Shown one piece after another: positions 1 through 9,013 of a stretch of 42,278 nt of DNA. The stretch comes from Candidatus Zixiibacteriota bacterium (GTDB lineage Bacteria; Zixibacteria; MSB-5A5; GN15; FEB-12), in contig JAJRXM010000096.1 of NCBI GenBank assembly GCA_024276275.1, positions 1 through 42,278 of the forward strand, given 5' to 3'. Made by a program: the position numbers and the translations under genes. Every line of letters starts with the position of its first letter. The first letter of the stretch is position 1. The notes below the pieces were generated by a model that was not told the origin of the DNA, did no database searches, and saw only the letters and a list, made by a program, of their open reading frames with translations.

Positions 1-397
1 CTGACTTCCCAAAATCAAACATAGCATTTGTGGTTCTTCTTGGTTCAATCTCTCTATAGAGATTTGTTAATGATAATGTATTGGGAAATTCACTTTCTTC
101 AAAATATTTATATATTTCGCTTACTACTTCAGGAGTATCTTTGTAATTGCCACGAGAGATATCTTTAGGCAAATCTTTTCTTGAAGTTTTTCCGCAAATT
201 GGTTCATTTATGTTATTATAATAACTAAAATGATGCTGACTTTCTTTGATCATTTCAATGAAATGTTTATTATTTCTGTTAATATCTAATGAAATATTAT
301 AAGTTGTTTCCGTACTATACATTTTTACTTGTTCATAGAAACGTCTCATACATGTTGTTGGAACAACGAATTTAGTGTCTTTAGAAAAATAATACAC
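1..397 (-). CDS. Hypothetical protein, truncated by the left window edge
   Basis: An open frame runs leftward from a GTG at 397 to the window edge without a stop, giving 132 codons. It starts VYYFSKDTKFVVPTTCMRRF and contains a charged stretch with PRRTT near the visible end. A GAAAGGA ribosome binding site lies about 6 bases before the GTG. The start is only 20 bases after the stop of the NERD helicase on the same strand, so it is probably the last visible gene of that leftward operon. I do not recognise the family. No transmembrane segment is visible. Given its neighbours, a defence or mobile-element role is possible, but this is only guilt by association. Confidence 0.6.
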   Translation of the reverse strand, partial: MYYFSKDTKFVVPTTCMRRFYEQVKMYSTETTYNISLDINRNNKHFIEMIKESQHHFSYYNNINEPICGKTSRKDLPKDISRGNYKDTPEVVSEIYKYFEESEFPNTLSLTNLYREIEPRRTTNAMFDFGKS

Positions 398-417
398 GGT
401 AATCCTTTCTATAATAT

Positions 418-2076
418 TTATTTCAAACTAATCTTTTTATTACGAAGAATAAACAACATCCCTGTTGAACGGGTCATACCTATATATAATGATTTACTAA
501 TGTCCAAATATTTATCTTCATCTAATTCACAAATAATAACCACTGATTTTTCAAGTCCTTTAAACCTTTTTGTTGTCATTGTTTTTATTTCTCTGTTACT
601 TGAAGTGTTTTCAACTAAGGTAAAAGGTCCAATTTTATTGCCATATTTTAAGATATTAGTGCGCTTTTGAGATTTTGTACCAAGCAAGACAACATCTTGT
701 GCGGTTATATGTTCTTTGGTAAGTTTACCTAAAATATCTTTTATTATAGATGCCATTTCTTCTTCATCGTTATATGCATAAAACTGAACTTTAGGACCAT
801 CAATACCACTAGGATAGATATCATCATTTAAAAGATTTAGTTTTTTCATTGAATTAAATACTTGATTGGTGTTTCTAATATTTTGATTTAATGTATATTC
901 TGATGAAGTCATTGGTAGTACTTCAGTCCCTTCATAAATATTTTGATTTGAATCAGTAAAAATATAGAAAATATTATCGCCCGTATTTTTAAAGAGCATC
1001 TCAAGTAAAAGCCAATAGGTTTCTTTAAAGTCTTGTCCTTCATCAACTATTATTGCATCAAACCTATGTTTTATTTCTTCTAGATTGTCAGCTACTAAAT
1101 TTGGAAGAGTTTCTGCATACCAATCAGCACTATCTGTTTCAGTAGCTGAATGATCTATTTCATCGAGCCATTCTTTACATAGATTATGAAAGGAACCAAC
1201 CGTTATATTTGAATATTCTAGACATTCTCGTTTAAGAAATTGACATAGTGGAATATTGTAACATAACAGAAGTACTTTTTTATTTTGATCAGCGAGCATC
1301 TTAGCTTTATGAATAGCAAGCATAGTTTTACCAGAACCAGCACAACCACGTATGAGTTGTCTCTGATTAGTAGACAAGCTTTTTAATATGCGAGATTGTT
1401 GCTCTGTTAGAATAAGAAGCCTATCAGATATCTCCCGAATTCTTGTTATTGTAGGATCATGACCTATTAAAGAAAGACATCCATATAAGTTATTAAAGCC
1501 TGATAAGATCTTTGAACCCTGTACAGAATCTTTCTCTGTTTTTGGAAAGGCATTCTCAAAGAGCGTCTCAATTGTTTTTTCAAGATTGTATAGCGAATCT
1601 CTATCTATGATTTGCCATTTTTTTAAATTTGCGCTTAAATCTTTTTTCTCAAAATTACAGTCAGGAAAAACTACAGCGTGATGGTGAGGTAAGTAAATGT
1701 TTTGAGTTGCCTTATTCTTCAAAAGCAATTTCATGATGATACGGCTTGCTGTTCGAGCTTGATAAAAGGGATTTTTAATATCATACTCTTTGTCACTTTT
1801 ATCAATTGAAAGCCAAGCATCCTGAAGGTGATCATAATCACAACGACCACCCTTTACTTCAATTGTAATATAACCATAATCTGGGTTTACTATGACAAAG
1901 TCTATTTGTCCTTCAGTTTTGTTTTCATCAAGAGAAGGGTCGTCCCACATAAAATCATGAAAAACATGATACTTATCAGACAGCTCCCGAGAAAATTTAT
2001 CATAGACTAATTTTTCAGATGGTGTGTTATATGCTGAAAAGGCTTCAGTTAGTTTACTTGGATGCATGCAAGCCAA
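418..2076 (-). CDS. NERD-domain nuclease fused to UvrD-like SF1 helicase
   Basis: The protein is 552 aa. The N-terminal ~130 residues match a NERD (nuclease-related) domain, with the acidic/lysine core GQIDFVIV...YITIEVKGG. The rest is an SF1 helicase: Walker A RGCAGSGKT (about residue 243), Walker B IIVDEGQDF (about 346), motif III FTDSNQNIYEG, motif V TKRFKGLEKSVVII and motif VI LYIGMTRSTG near the C-terminus. Such fusions are common in defence islands and resemble in layout the nuclease-helicase immunity proteins; cleavage and unwinding of foreign DNA is the likely job, inferred rather than shown. The TTG at 2076 is favoured because a GAGG lies 9 bases upstream; an ATG at 2067 is the alternative. 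It follows the 47-aa membrane protein by 26 bases. Confidence 0.88.
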   Translation of the reverse strand: MACMHPSKLTEAFSAYNTPSEKLVYDKFSRELSDKYHVFHDFMWDDPSLDENKTEGQIDFVIVNPDYGYITIEVKGGRCDYDHLQDAWLSIDKSDKEYDIKNPFYQARTASRIIMKLLLKNKATQNIYLPHHHAVVFPDCNFEKKDLSANLKKWQIIDRDSLYNLEKTIETLFENAFPKTEKDSVQGSKILSGFNNLYGCLSLIGHDPTITRIREISDRLLILTEQQSRILKSLSTNQRQLIRGCAGSGKTMLAIHKAKMLADQNKKVLLLCYNIPLCQFLKRECLEYSNITVGSFHNLCKEWLDEIDHSATETDSADWYAETLPNLVADNLEEIKHRFDAIIVDEGQDFKETYWLLLEMLFKNTGDNIFYIFTDSNQNIYEGTEVLPMTSSEYTLNQNIRNTNQVFNSMKKLNLLNDDIYPSGIDGPKVQFYAYNDEEEMASIIKDILGKLTKEHITAQDVVLLGTKSQKRTNILKYGNKIGPFTLVENTSSNREIKTMTTKRFKGLEKSVVIICELDEDKYLDISKSLYIGMTRSTGMLFILRNKKISLK

Positions 2077-2102
2077 TATATACTACCTCACTTTTTATCT
2101 AT

Positions 2103-2246
2103 TTAGAAAGGTTTGATTTCATCGTCATTACTTGTTGGAAATATATACTTCATAAAATCAAAAAGCTGTATTAAAATCCAAACTGCTATTATCAATCCAA
2201 TAAAGCTTGCTATAATTATAATTATGATAGAAGCAACAGAACTCAT
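2103..2246 (-). CDS. Small single-pass membrane protein, 47 aa
   Basis: A short frame beginning MSSVASIIIIIIASFIGLII has one hydrophobic helix of about 25 residues and a charged C-terminal tail (SNDDEIKPF). Its ATG lies 2 bases after the TAA of the ARPP-1-like gene, so the two are probably translationally coupled. It precedes the NERD helicase in the same orientation. No family is recognised. The tight spacing, the clean membrane segment and a stop close before the next gene's ribosome binding site favour a real gene. It could anchor a neighbouring product at the membrane or act as a small effector; both are inference. Confidence 0.65.
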   Translation of the reverse strand: MSSVASIIIIIIASFIGLIIAVWILIQLFDFMKYIFPTSNDDEIKPF

Positions 2247-2248
2247 AA

Positions 2249-3229
2249 TTAGAGCCTATATTTCCGACGATTTTGAGAGTTTGCCATAGTATTTATTTCA
2301 ATTTCGTCATCATTTCTAAAAAAAGCAATATGGACAATATTTTTGTCATGTACTAAAGCTGAACCAACAATATTATTACCAGTGAATCGATAATCTTTCC
2401 CATATCCAACCGTATCATGTTCACTTTGGGTAGCTAAAGTTGCTACTTGAAAAAATTCACGAGCAAGATGTTCATTTTCTTCATTTGAATTTTTATCTTC
2501 GGATAATATAGCGTCCATTGCGTAACTTTTTAGAAGTTTAGGATATATTTTTTCAAAAGCTTTCGCACGCGAGACAATGTCAAAACCTACCACTTTGTTA
2601 TTAATGATCACAAGAAGTCCTGTCTGCTTTTCAGATTTTGAAAATGAGTGAGTATATTCATCTAGCAAATGTTGTCTAGACTCAAAAACATCCCTCATTG
2701 AATCAGTAGCTGAATTAACATGAGCTTTTGATGATAGTTTGTTAATTTCCTGCCAAATTTTACCTTGATCTGATCGAGCTCCTTTGTTTTCCCGCAGTGA
2801 ATGAGAGACTGAGAGAGTTTTATGAAGGCGAACACTTGGTGACATAACCGTTCCTGAATCAGCAAACACTTCCGAATTATATGACCAACGTCCCTGTTCA
2901 GTACAACTTACCGGCACTATAGTTTCTGATTTTTCTTTTAGTAAAATTGAACTGTTTAAAACTCGATTCTGTTTTGCACCTACTAATTCCTCACCATCTA
3001 AAAGTAAAACCGGCTTATCAGCATCATTTATTACTTTTAAGTCTGGTACAGAACCAGTTTCTGAAATCTCAGCAACTTTTAGTAGATTTAATTCCAATGC
3101 TTCAGAAAGAACCATGTAATCGACATTGGCATCTTGTCCATTCAGAATTGGGAAAACTGTCATCTGTTTATGCTTTTGGGGAACTCCAAGCACAACGTTA
3201 AAGAGATAATCTTTTAATACTGTCTTCAT
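2249..3229 (-). CDS. ARPP-1 / DUF6569-like domain protein
   Basis: The 326-aa protein has the hallmark middle block GEELVGAKQNRVLN, followed by LLKEKSETIVPVSCTEQGRW, which I associate with the ARPP-1 (DUF6569) family. The biochemical role of that family is unknown to me; it recurs near conflict-system genes. No signal peptide or membrane helix is seen, so it is probably cytoplasmic. A near-perfect Shine-Dalgarno sequence (AGGAGGT) lies just before the ATG. It heads a tight leftward set with the 47-aa membrane protein and the NERD helicase. The family call rests on recalled motifs, not on a search. Confidence 0.72.
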   Translation of the reverse strand: MKTVLKDYLFNVVLGVPQKHKQMTVFPILNGQDANVDYMVLSEALELNLLKVAEISETGSVPDLKVINDADKPVLLLDGEELVGAKQNRVLNSSILLKEKSETIVPVSCTEQGRWSYNSEVFADSGTVMSPSVRLHKTLSVSHSLRENKGARSDQGKIWQEINKLSSKAHVNSATDSMRDVFESRQHLLDEYTHSFSKSEKQTGLLVIINNKVVGFDIVSRAKAFEKIYPKLLKSYAMDAILSEDKNSNEENEHLAREFFQVATLATQSEHDTVGYGKDYRFTGNNIVGSALVHDKNIVHIAFFRNDDEIEINTMANSQNRRKYRL

Positions 3230-3323
3230 TTCGACCTCCTACACATATTTCCTTTTGAAGGGAAATTCAAATTAAATTTAGTTAAAAAGTTATATTTATC
3301 CACGAAAACATGAAAAAAGTAAC

Positions 3324-3596
3324 TTAGAGATGTTTATTTTTATAAACCCACTTACCCTCTACTTTTACAAAGCCTTTTTCAATGAGTATTTTTTCGGGGA
3401 CATTGTAATATCCTTCATCAAAATAAAATCTAACAATATCCTGTGCATTAAAATAACTCCAATAAGAAGTATCACCGTAATCATAACCATCAAACCAATC
3501 TAAGGGTAAGAAACGACCATCTTTACTTCTTATAAACTTTCCATCACTTCCGCGTAAGAATTTTTTATCGGGGTTTGGTTCATAAAACGTCATCAT
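3324..3596 (-). CDS. Small hypothetical protein, 90 aa, rich in aromatic residues
   Basis: This 90-residue frame starts MMTFYEPNPDKKFLRGSDGK and is rich in Asp, Gly, Tyr and Trp. It has two similar short blocks, FLRGSDGKFIRSKDGRF, which look like a small beta repeat. It has no cysteines, signal peptide or membrane segment. It lies 94 bases upstream of the ARPP-1-like gene on the same strand and is divergent from the WYL regulator, so it probably shares the divergent promoter region at 3600-3730. I do not recognise a family. The coding call rests on the uninterrupted frame, its place in the operon and a purine-rich AAGAGAAC before the ATG. Confidence 0.6.
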   Translation of the reverse strand: MMTFYEPNPDKKFLRGSDGKFIRSKDGRFLPLDWFDGYDYGDTSYWSYFNAQDIVRFYFDEGYYNVPEKILIEKGFVKVEGKWVYKNKHL

Positions 3597-3657
3597 TGTT
3601 CTCTTGAAATTTAGATAGTTTATAGATTAAATACGATAATTATATCTATAATTTAAC

Positions 3658-3686
3658 TTGCTATGCGTCATACAATGACGTATATA
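3658..3686 (+). promoter_or_regulatory. Sigma-70-type promoter with a palindromic operator in its spacer
   Basis: TTGCTA at 3658-3663 and TATATA at 3681-3686 are separated by exactly 17 bases. The spacer holds the inverted repeat CGTCAT-ACA-ATGACG (3666-3680), which extends outward with TAT/ATA. A dimeric repressor bound here would block RNA polymerase. The WYL regulator starts 50 bases downstream, so autoregulation of the restriction operon is the simple reading. WYL regulators of other defence systems (BrxR, CapW) bind inverted repeats in this way. The site also lies between the two divergent units and could affect both. Confidence 0.55.
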
Positions 3687-3735
3687 GTATTATATTCTAC
3701 TTATAATTTAGTAGTGGGAAAACTGTTGAGGAAAG

Positions 3736-4731
3736 ATGCCTGAAATTAAGCAAATAGAGCGATTGATCCGTATTTTGCAGCGTTTATCTCTATATAATGA
3801 GGTAAAAGTTAGTGAATTATATGAGTTTTTTGACAGAAAAGTGCCTAAACGTACTCTGCAAAGGGACTTAGTAGAATTATCCTGTGCTAATATTCCCTTA
3901 GTTACTAAACCTGGTACCGGCAAAGAGCTGATTTGGTGTATTGATTCCTCATATTTGCGTTTTATTCCGGAAACAATAGGCAGTCAGGAGCTTGTAGCCT
4001 CTTATTTTTTACAAAGATTGGCAGTTGTGACCCATGGCACCTCATTAGAAAAAGATATCAATACCTTAATTGATAAATCAAAACAGCTCATTTCACGAGA
4101 AGTCTTTCAATCACTAGAAGATTTAGAACCGCTTCAAAATTTGTTTGGATCAACTTTCTCAGGCTATATTGATTATACACATCACTCAACTACCATTGAA
4201 CAGCTGATAAAAGCGGCAACAAAAAGCATCCAATGCCATTTTAGCTATAATACTTTTTCTAAAAAAGATCTGTCTCAATTTGAAGCAGATCCTTATATGC
4301 TTGTCTATCACAAAGGCGCTCTCTATTGTGTTGCCTATATACCTTCACATGATAACTACCTCTTTTTAGCCATTCAAAGAATTCAGAAAGTAGAACTTTT
4401 AAAAACTCATTATAAAAAAAATAAAGATTTTGATTTAGATAAATTGCGTAAAGGCAGATTTGGCATTTATGGTGGAGATAATTCTCCTCCTCAAAAAGTC
4501 AGTCTCAAATTTAAAAAAGAGATGGCAGAAGTTATAGCAGAGAGAATTTGGCATCCATCACAAAAGATTAAAAAGCATCGTGATGGTTCTTTAACTTTAG
4601 AACTCAAAGTTATCATCTCAGATGAACTTCGTAGCTGGGTTGCTGGTTGGCTCCATTATGTAGATGTAAAAAGTCCTAGAGATTTACTCCACAGGAATGA
4701 CAAGCAAGGACTTAAAAATGCAAAAATATAA
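3736..4731 (+). CDS. WYL-domain transcriptional regulator
   Basis: The protein is 331 aa. Residues 1-65 form a DeoR-like winged helix-turn-helix (IKQIERLIRILQRLSLYNEV...PKRTLQRDLVEL). Residues about 140-230 match a WYL domain, with the degenerate core KGALYCVAYI, followed by a WCX-like C-terminal domain (LELKVIISDELRSWVAGWL). WYL domains sense nucleic-acid or nucleotide ligands and often control phage defence. The ATG has a good GAGGAAAG site. It is the first gene of a likely 9.8-kb operon and its 3' end overlaps the next gene by 14 bases. The palindrome at 3666-3680 is the likely binding site. Confidence 0.88.
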   Translation: MPEIKQIERLIRILQRLSLYNEVKVSELYEFFDRKVPKRTLQRDLVELSCANIPLVTKPGTGKELIWCIDSSYLRFIPETIGSQELVASYFLQRLAVVTHGTSLEKDINTLIDKSKQLISREVFQSLEDLEPLQNLFGSTFSGYIDYTHHSTTIEQLIKAATKSIQCHFSYNTFSKKDLSQFEADPYMLVYHKGALYCVAYIPSHDNYLFLAIQRIQKVELLKTHYKKNKDFDLDKLRKGRFGIYGGDNSPPQKVSLKFKKEMAEVIAERIWHPSQKIKKHRDGSLTLELKVIISDELRSWVAGWLHYVDVKSPRDLLHRNDKQGLKNAKI

Positions 4732-7700
4732 TGGCAAGTTACTATTTTCAGCAACAGACCTCTGTAATTATTTAGAGTGTCCTCATCTGACCAATCTTTC
4801 CTTAATTGATCTTGATACACCTCTTGAAAAAGATGCAATAGATGAAGAAGTTGAACTACTTCAAAAAATGGGTTTAAAACATGAACAAGATTATTTTGAG
4901 AAACTAAAAAGTTCAAATAAATCGTGTATAAACTTATCAGATATTAAAGGGAGTTATGAAGAAAAATTCACCACAAACGTTGAAGCTTTACGCAAAGCTC
5001 CAGATGTTTTATTTCAATCTTTTCTTCTAAAAGATTCATTTATTGGCTACGCTGATTTTTTAATAAAAAATGAGACGGCTTCAAAATTAGGTGATTTCTC
5101 TTATGAAGTCTTAGATACAAAACTTGCCAAACAAGCTAAGCCATATTACATCATTCAGCTCTGCCTCTCCTCCGAATTGCTTTCCAATGTACAAGGTATC
5201 ACCCCTGAAAAAATATATGTTGCACTAGGATCTGGTGAAACGGAATCTTTTTATCTAAAAGATTATGATAAATATTTTAATCAACTCAAAAGTCAGTTCT
5301 TAGAACATATTCAAAATAGAGCTGAAACCTACCCTGAGCCTTGTTCACATTGTTCTATGTGTGCCTTTAAAACAAGATGTCAGAACCAGAGAATAGATGA
5401 CGATCATCTCTCTTTAGTTGCCAATATGAGAAAATCACAAATAAAAAAATTATTCTCAGCTGATATAACAACCTTAGAGAACTTAGCCCTAACAAAGCTT
5501 GAAGCCGTTAAAGGGATTGGTTTTGATACTTTTAAGAGACTAAAAAAACAGGCACAACTTCAATATGAAAAACGGATTTCAGGTGAAGATAAAGTTCATG
5601 TTTTTACAAAAATAAAAAACAATACCGGCTTTTTTCTTTTGCCAGAGCCAGATGAAGGTGATCTCTATTTTGATATAGAAGGTGATCCGCATTATCAAGA
5701 TGGTTTAGAATATCTTTTTGGACTTATAGCCTATAATGATAATAATGAAAAATTTATAGATATCTGGTCATATAATCATAAAGAAGAAAAAGCGTCATTT
5801 GAGAAACTGATTAGATACTTTATTGAACGTCTTAAAAAATATCCTAAGATGCATATTTACCACTATGCCAGTTATGAAGAAACTGCCTTAAAAAGACTCA
5901 TGTCAAAATATGGAACGATGGAAAAGGAAGTTGATCATCTGCTGCGCCAGAAAGTTTTGGTAGATTTATACAAAGTTGTTCGCCATAGCATCCAGGTATC
6001 AGAACCAGCTTATTCAATCAAAAATTTAGAAACGTTCTACATGGGAAAAAGAGAGGCAGAAGTTACTTCAGCAGGTGCCAGTATCCTCTATTTTGAAAAG
6101 TATCTTGCCACTGGTGACAAAAAATATATCAAAGATCTGTATGATTATAATTTAGATGATTGCCGTTCGACGGTTCTATTAAGAGATTGGTTAGTCGGTA
6201 TAAGGAAAAAACATCAATTTGAACTAGAAGAATTAGAACGTGATGATTTTGGGACCACAGATAACCCAGATATTGATAAACTTTTAGAGTTTGAAAAGAA
6301 GTTATTAACTGGATTACCTTTAGATGAGGTTGATTACTCTACCGAGCATAAAATACGTAGGCTACTTTTTAATTTGGCTGATTTTTATAGACGCCAAGCG
6401 AAACCACAATTCTGGGAAATGTTTTCCAGACAAAATATGACCACGGAAGAACTTATAGATGATAATGAATCTATTGGTGGCTTAACTATCTACCCGAAGA
6501 TCCCACCTGAACTAGTGAAACGATCTACCGTTGTGACATACAAATATCCTGAACAAGATTTTAAATTAAAAGAGGGAGGTAGACCTCAAATAGCTGAAAC
6601 ATTAAAATCAGCTGGAACAATTGAGTTTTTAGATCCTGAAGAACAGATCATAAAACTCAAACGAGCAAACAAATCAGGTCCTCTCCCTGACTCTTTAGAT
6701 TTAGTTCCAGGCGGACCTATTGACACCAAAAAATTAAAAGAAGCACTTTGGTTCTTTATAGAAAAATATATTGAAGCAATAGATAATAAAGAACGACCTT
6801 ATCCTCATATCTTAGACTTTTTAGAAAAGAAACTGCCAAACATTAAAAATATAGAACCAGGACAAAATCTAATTACAAAAGAAATTCCTGATACAGATGA
6901 TTATATTAAACTCGCTAAAAAATTAGATAACTCATATCTCTTTATACAAGGTCCTCCGGGTACTGGTAAAACCTACACCGCATCACACCTTATTTTGAGT
7001 TTAATAAAAGATGGTAAAAAAATTGGCGTAATGGCTAACAGTCATAAAGTTATTAATAACTTATTGTCTGCTGTGGAGAAAAGAGCGGAGGAAGACAAGT
7101 TTACTTTTAAAGGTCTTAAAAAAACATCCTTTGCCAATGCTGATAGTGATTTTGATGGGGTTAATATAGAAAACTCATCAAAAAATGAAGACGTCATTGA
7201 TTCATTGTATGATGATGTCAGTCTCGTAGCTGGTACAGCATGGTTTTTTTCAAGCTTTTATGAACCAAAGCTTGACTATCTTTTTATTGATGAAGCAGGT
7301 CAGATTTCATTAGCATACTTTATCTCAGCAGCAATCTCAGCTAAAAATGTAATTTTAGTAGGCGATCAGATGCAACTAGCCCAACCTACTCAAGGTGTGC
7401 ATCCTGGTGAGTCCGGTTTATCAGTTTTAGACTACTTACTTCAAGGACGTCATACTGTACCGCCTCATGACGGACTTTTATTATCCACAACTTACCGTAT
7501 GCATCCATCGATTTGTACCTTTATTTCAGACGCTATATATGATGGTCGTATTAGATCACTTGATAAACTTAAGAACCAAAAGCTACAAATTGAAAATGAA
7601 GAACATATTTCTGAAAATGGTATCCTCTGTCATCTTGTCGATCATGAAGATTCAACTCAAAAATCAGATGAGGAAGCAGAACATATTAAAACTCTTTATG

Positions 7701-8092
7701 ACTTACTTCTCAAAAAGAAATTTTATGATCAAGATAACAAAGAACATCCAATAACTTTTGAGAACATCTTAATAGTGTCACCATATAACATGCAGGTTAA
7801 TAACTTAAAAAGAGTTTTAGGAAAAGAAGCAAGAGTTGGCACAGTAGATAAATTCCAAGGGCAAGAAGCGGAAGTAGTCATTGTATCAATGGCAACCTCA
7901 AACCCTGATGATATCCCGCGTGGGATGCATTTTCTATTTAGTCAGAACAGATTAAACGTTTCTATCTCAAGAGCAAAATGTTTATCAATCTTGGTATCTT
8001 CACCAAAACTATTTAGCGCTAGGTGTAATCAGATAGAGCAGATGAGATTAGTAAATACATTATGTTGGTTAAGAGAATATAGTAAAATATAA
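4718..8092 (+). CDS. Cas4/RecB-like nuclease, RNase H-like exonuclease and SF1 helicase fusion (TM0106-type)
   Basis: The protein is about 1124 aa with three parts. Residues 1-220 are a TM0106-type RecB nuclease: FSATDLCNYLECPHLTNL at the start, a PD-(D/E)XK-like core (YEVLDTK) and a cysteine cluster CSHCSMCAFKTRC, which with the early cysteines could bind an Fe-S cluster as in Cas4/AddB. Residues about 310-490 look like an RNase H-fold exonuclease of the YprB type (DLYFDIEGDP ... YNLDDC). The C-terminal part is an Upf1/Dna2-like SF1 helicase: GPPGTGKT (about 745), FIDEAGQ (about 854), GDQMQLAQP, TTYRMHPSI, TVDKFQGQEAEVVIVS and NVSISRAK. Role: probably processing of foreign DNA. The ATG at 4718 (AAGGA 7 bases upstream) is preferred to 4697. 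Confidence 0.87.
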   Translation: MQKYNGKLLFSATDLCNYLECPHLTNLSLIDLDTPLEKDAIDEEVELLQKMGLKHEQDYFEKLKSSNKSCINLSDIKGSYEEKFTTNVEALRKAPDVLFQSFLLKDSFIGYADFLIKNETASKLGDFSYEVLDTKLAKQAKPYYIIQLCLSSELLSNVQGITPEKIYVALGSGETESFYLKDYDKYFNQLKSQFLEHIQNRAETYPEPCSHCSMCAFKTRCQNQRIDDDHLSLVANMRKSQIKKLFSADITTLENLALTKLEAVKGIGFDTFKRLKKQAQLQYEKRISGEDKVHVFTKIKNNTGFFLLPEPDEGDLYFDIEGDPHYQDGLEYLFGLIAYNDNNEKFIDIWSYNHKEEKASFEKLIRYFIERLKKYPKMHIYHYASYEETALKRLMSKYGTMEKEVDHLLRQKVLVDLYKVVRHSIQVSEPAYSIKNLETFYMGKREAEVTSAGASILYFEKYLATGDKKYIKDLYDYNLDDCRSTVLLRDWLVGIRKKHQFELEELERDDFGTTDNPDIDKLLEFEKKLLTGLPLDEVDYSTEHKIRRLLFNLADFYRRQAKPQFWEMFSRQNMTTEELIDDNESIGGLTIYPKIPPELVKRSTVVTYKYPEQDFKLKEGGRPQIAETLKSAGTIEFLDPEEQIIKLKRANKSGPLPDSLDLVPGGPIDTKKLKEALWFFIEKYIEAIDNKERPYPHILDFLEKKLPNIKNIEPGQNLITKEIPDTDDYIKLAKKLDNSYLFIQGPPGTGKTYTASHLILSLIKDGKKIGVMANSHKVINNLLSAVEKRAEEDKFTFKGLKKTSFANADSDFDGVNIENSSKNEDVIDSLYDDVSLVAGTAWFFSSFYEPKLDYLFIDEAGQISLAYFISAAISAKNVILVGDQMQLAQPTQGVHPGESGLSVLDYLLQGRHTVPPHDGLLLSTTYRMHPSICTFISDAIYDGRIRSLDKLKNQKLQIENEEHISENGILCHLVDHEDSTQKSDEEAEHIKTLYDLLLKKKFYDQDNKEHPITFENILIVSPYNMQVNNLKRVLGKEARVGTVDKFQGQEAEVVIVSMATSNPDDIPRGMHFLFSQNRLNVSISRAKCLSILVSSPKLFSARCNQIEQMRLVNTLCWLREYSKI

Positions 8093-8108
8093 AATGTGAG
8101 GTAATTAT

Positions 8109-9011
8109 ATGATTTGGTTCGCAAAGGAGTTTAGTAAAAAACTAAATAAGATCAAAACAAGTCAATTTACTAAAGAACAAGTAATGGTAGCAGAAGAAAT
8201 AATTCCACTCTTTTTAAATTATTTAGAAGAAAATGAAATTATAGAATTTTATGTAGCTGACTTTAAAGATTGGATAAAGAAAAATCATAAGGATATTGCA
8301 CCATTTGTTTCATCAGAAAAAATAAGTCAAGTAAAGTTAGCAAATCCAAATAAAAAAGTTATAGATGTACAAAATTGTTGTTATCATTTTAGTAGAGCAA
8401 AGAGTTTTTGGATAGAAGATAAAAAGGGAAAAGAAATAGTTCCCCTAGAAAAACTTGGGTCAACTCATTATAAATTAAAACCCAACTGGAAGGAAGAGCT
8501 TGGTATTGATGTTCTTGAAGTTACAACTATTGCTAAAAAGATACTAGAAGTTGAACAGAGAGATTTCACAGAAGAAACTGTATTTGATATGTCCAAAATT
8601 GAAGATGAAAGAAAGAAGCAATTAGCCTATATTACTAAAAGACAAGGTCAAGCAGAATTTAGGAAAAAACTTCTTCTTGCATATAGTTCAAAATGCGCAA
8701 TAACAGGCTTTGACGCCGAAGAAGCAATAGAAGCAGCTCACATTGTTCCTTACCTTGGAGAAAGAACAAATCATATTACAAATGGAATATTACTTAGAGC
8801 AGATATCCACACTCTTTTCGATTTCCTTCTTTTAACAATAGATCCCTCAAGCTTAGAAGTAGTTGTATCAAAGAATTTATTTAACACACAATATAAAGAA
8901 CTCCAAGGAAATCCAGTCTATTTACCTAAAGATAAAAGTAATCATCCAAACGCAAAGTCATTACAATATCATTTTGATGAATTTATGAAAAAAGACAATG
9001 AGGGTAAATAA
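8109..9011 (+). CDS. HNH endonuclease, restriction-associated
   Basis: The protein is 300 aa. The C-terminal half holds an HNH_2-type nuclease: KCAITGFDAEEAIEAAHIVPY, then TNGILLRADIHTLFD, with the catalytic His in AAHI and a second His in ADIHTLFD. The N-terminal ~150 residues are helical and unrecognised; they may form a target-recognition or winged-helix region. A linker segment EDERKKQLAYITKRQGQAEFR is shared almost word for word with the next gene, so the two arose by duplication of the nuclease half. The gap to the helicase is 16 bases and to the next gene 2 bases. It probably cuts DNA chosen by the McrBC or helicase partners; this is inferred. Confidence 0.85.
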   Translation: MIWFAKEFSKKLNKIKTSQFTKEQVMVAEEIIPLFLNYLEENEIIEFYVADFKDWIKKNHKDIAPFVSSEKISQVKLANPNKKVIDVQNCCYHFSRAKSFWIEDKKGKEIVPLEKLGSTHYKLKPNWKEELGIDVLEVTTIAKKILEVEQRDFTEETVFDMSKIEDERKKQLAYITKRQGQAEFRKKLLLAYSSKCAITGFDAEEAIEAAHIVPYLGERTNHITNGILLRADIHTLFDFLLLTIDPSSLEVVVSKNLFNTQYKELQGNPVYLPKDKSNHPNAKSLQYHFDEFMKKDNEGK

Positions 9012-9013
9012 GA

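Noticed and set aside
329-670. Rightward 113-codon frame overlapping the NERD helicase end
   Set aside because: It lies antisense to two better-supported leftward frames, has no ribosome site and no recognisable motif.
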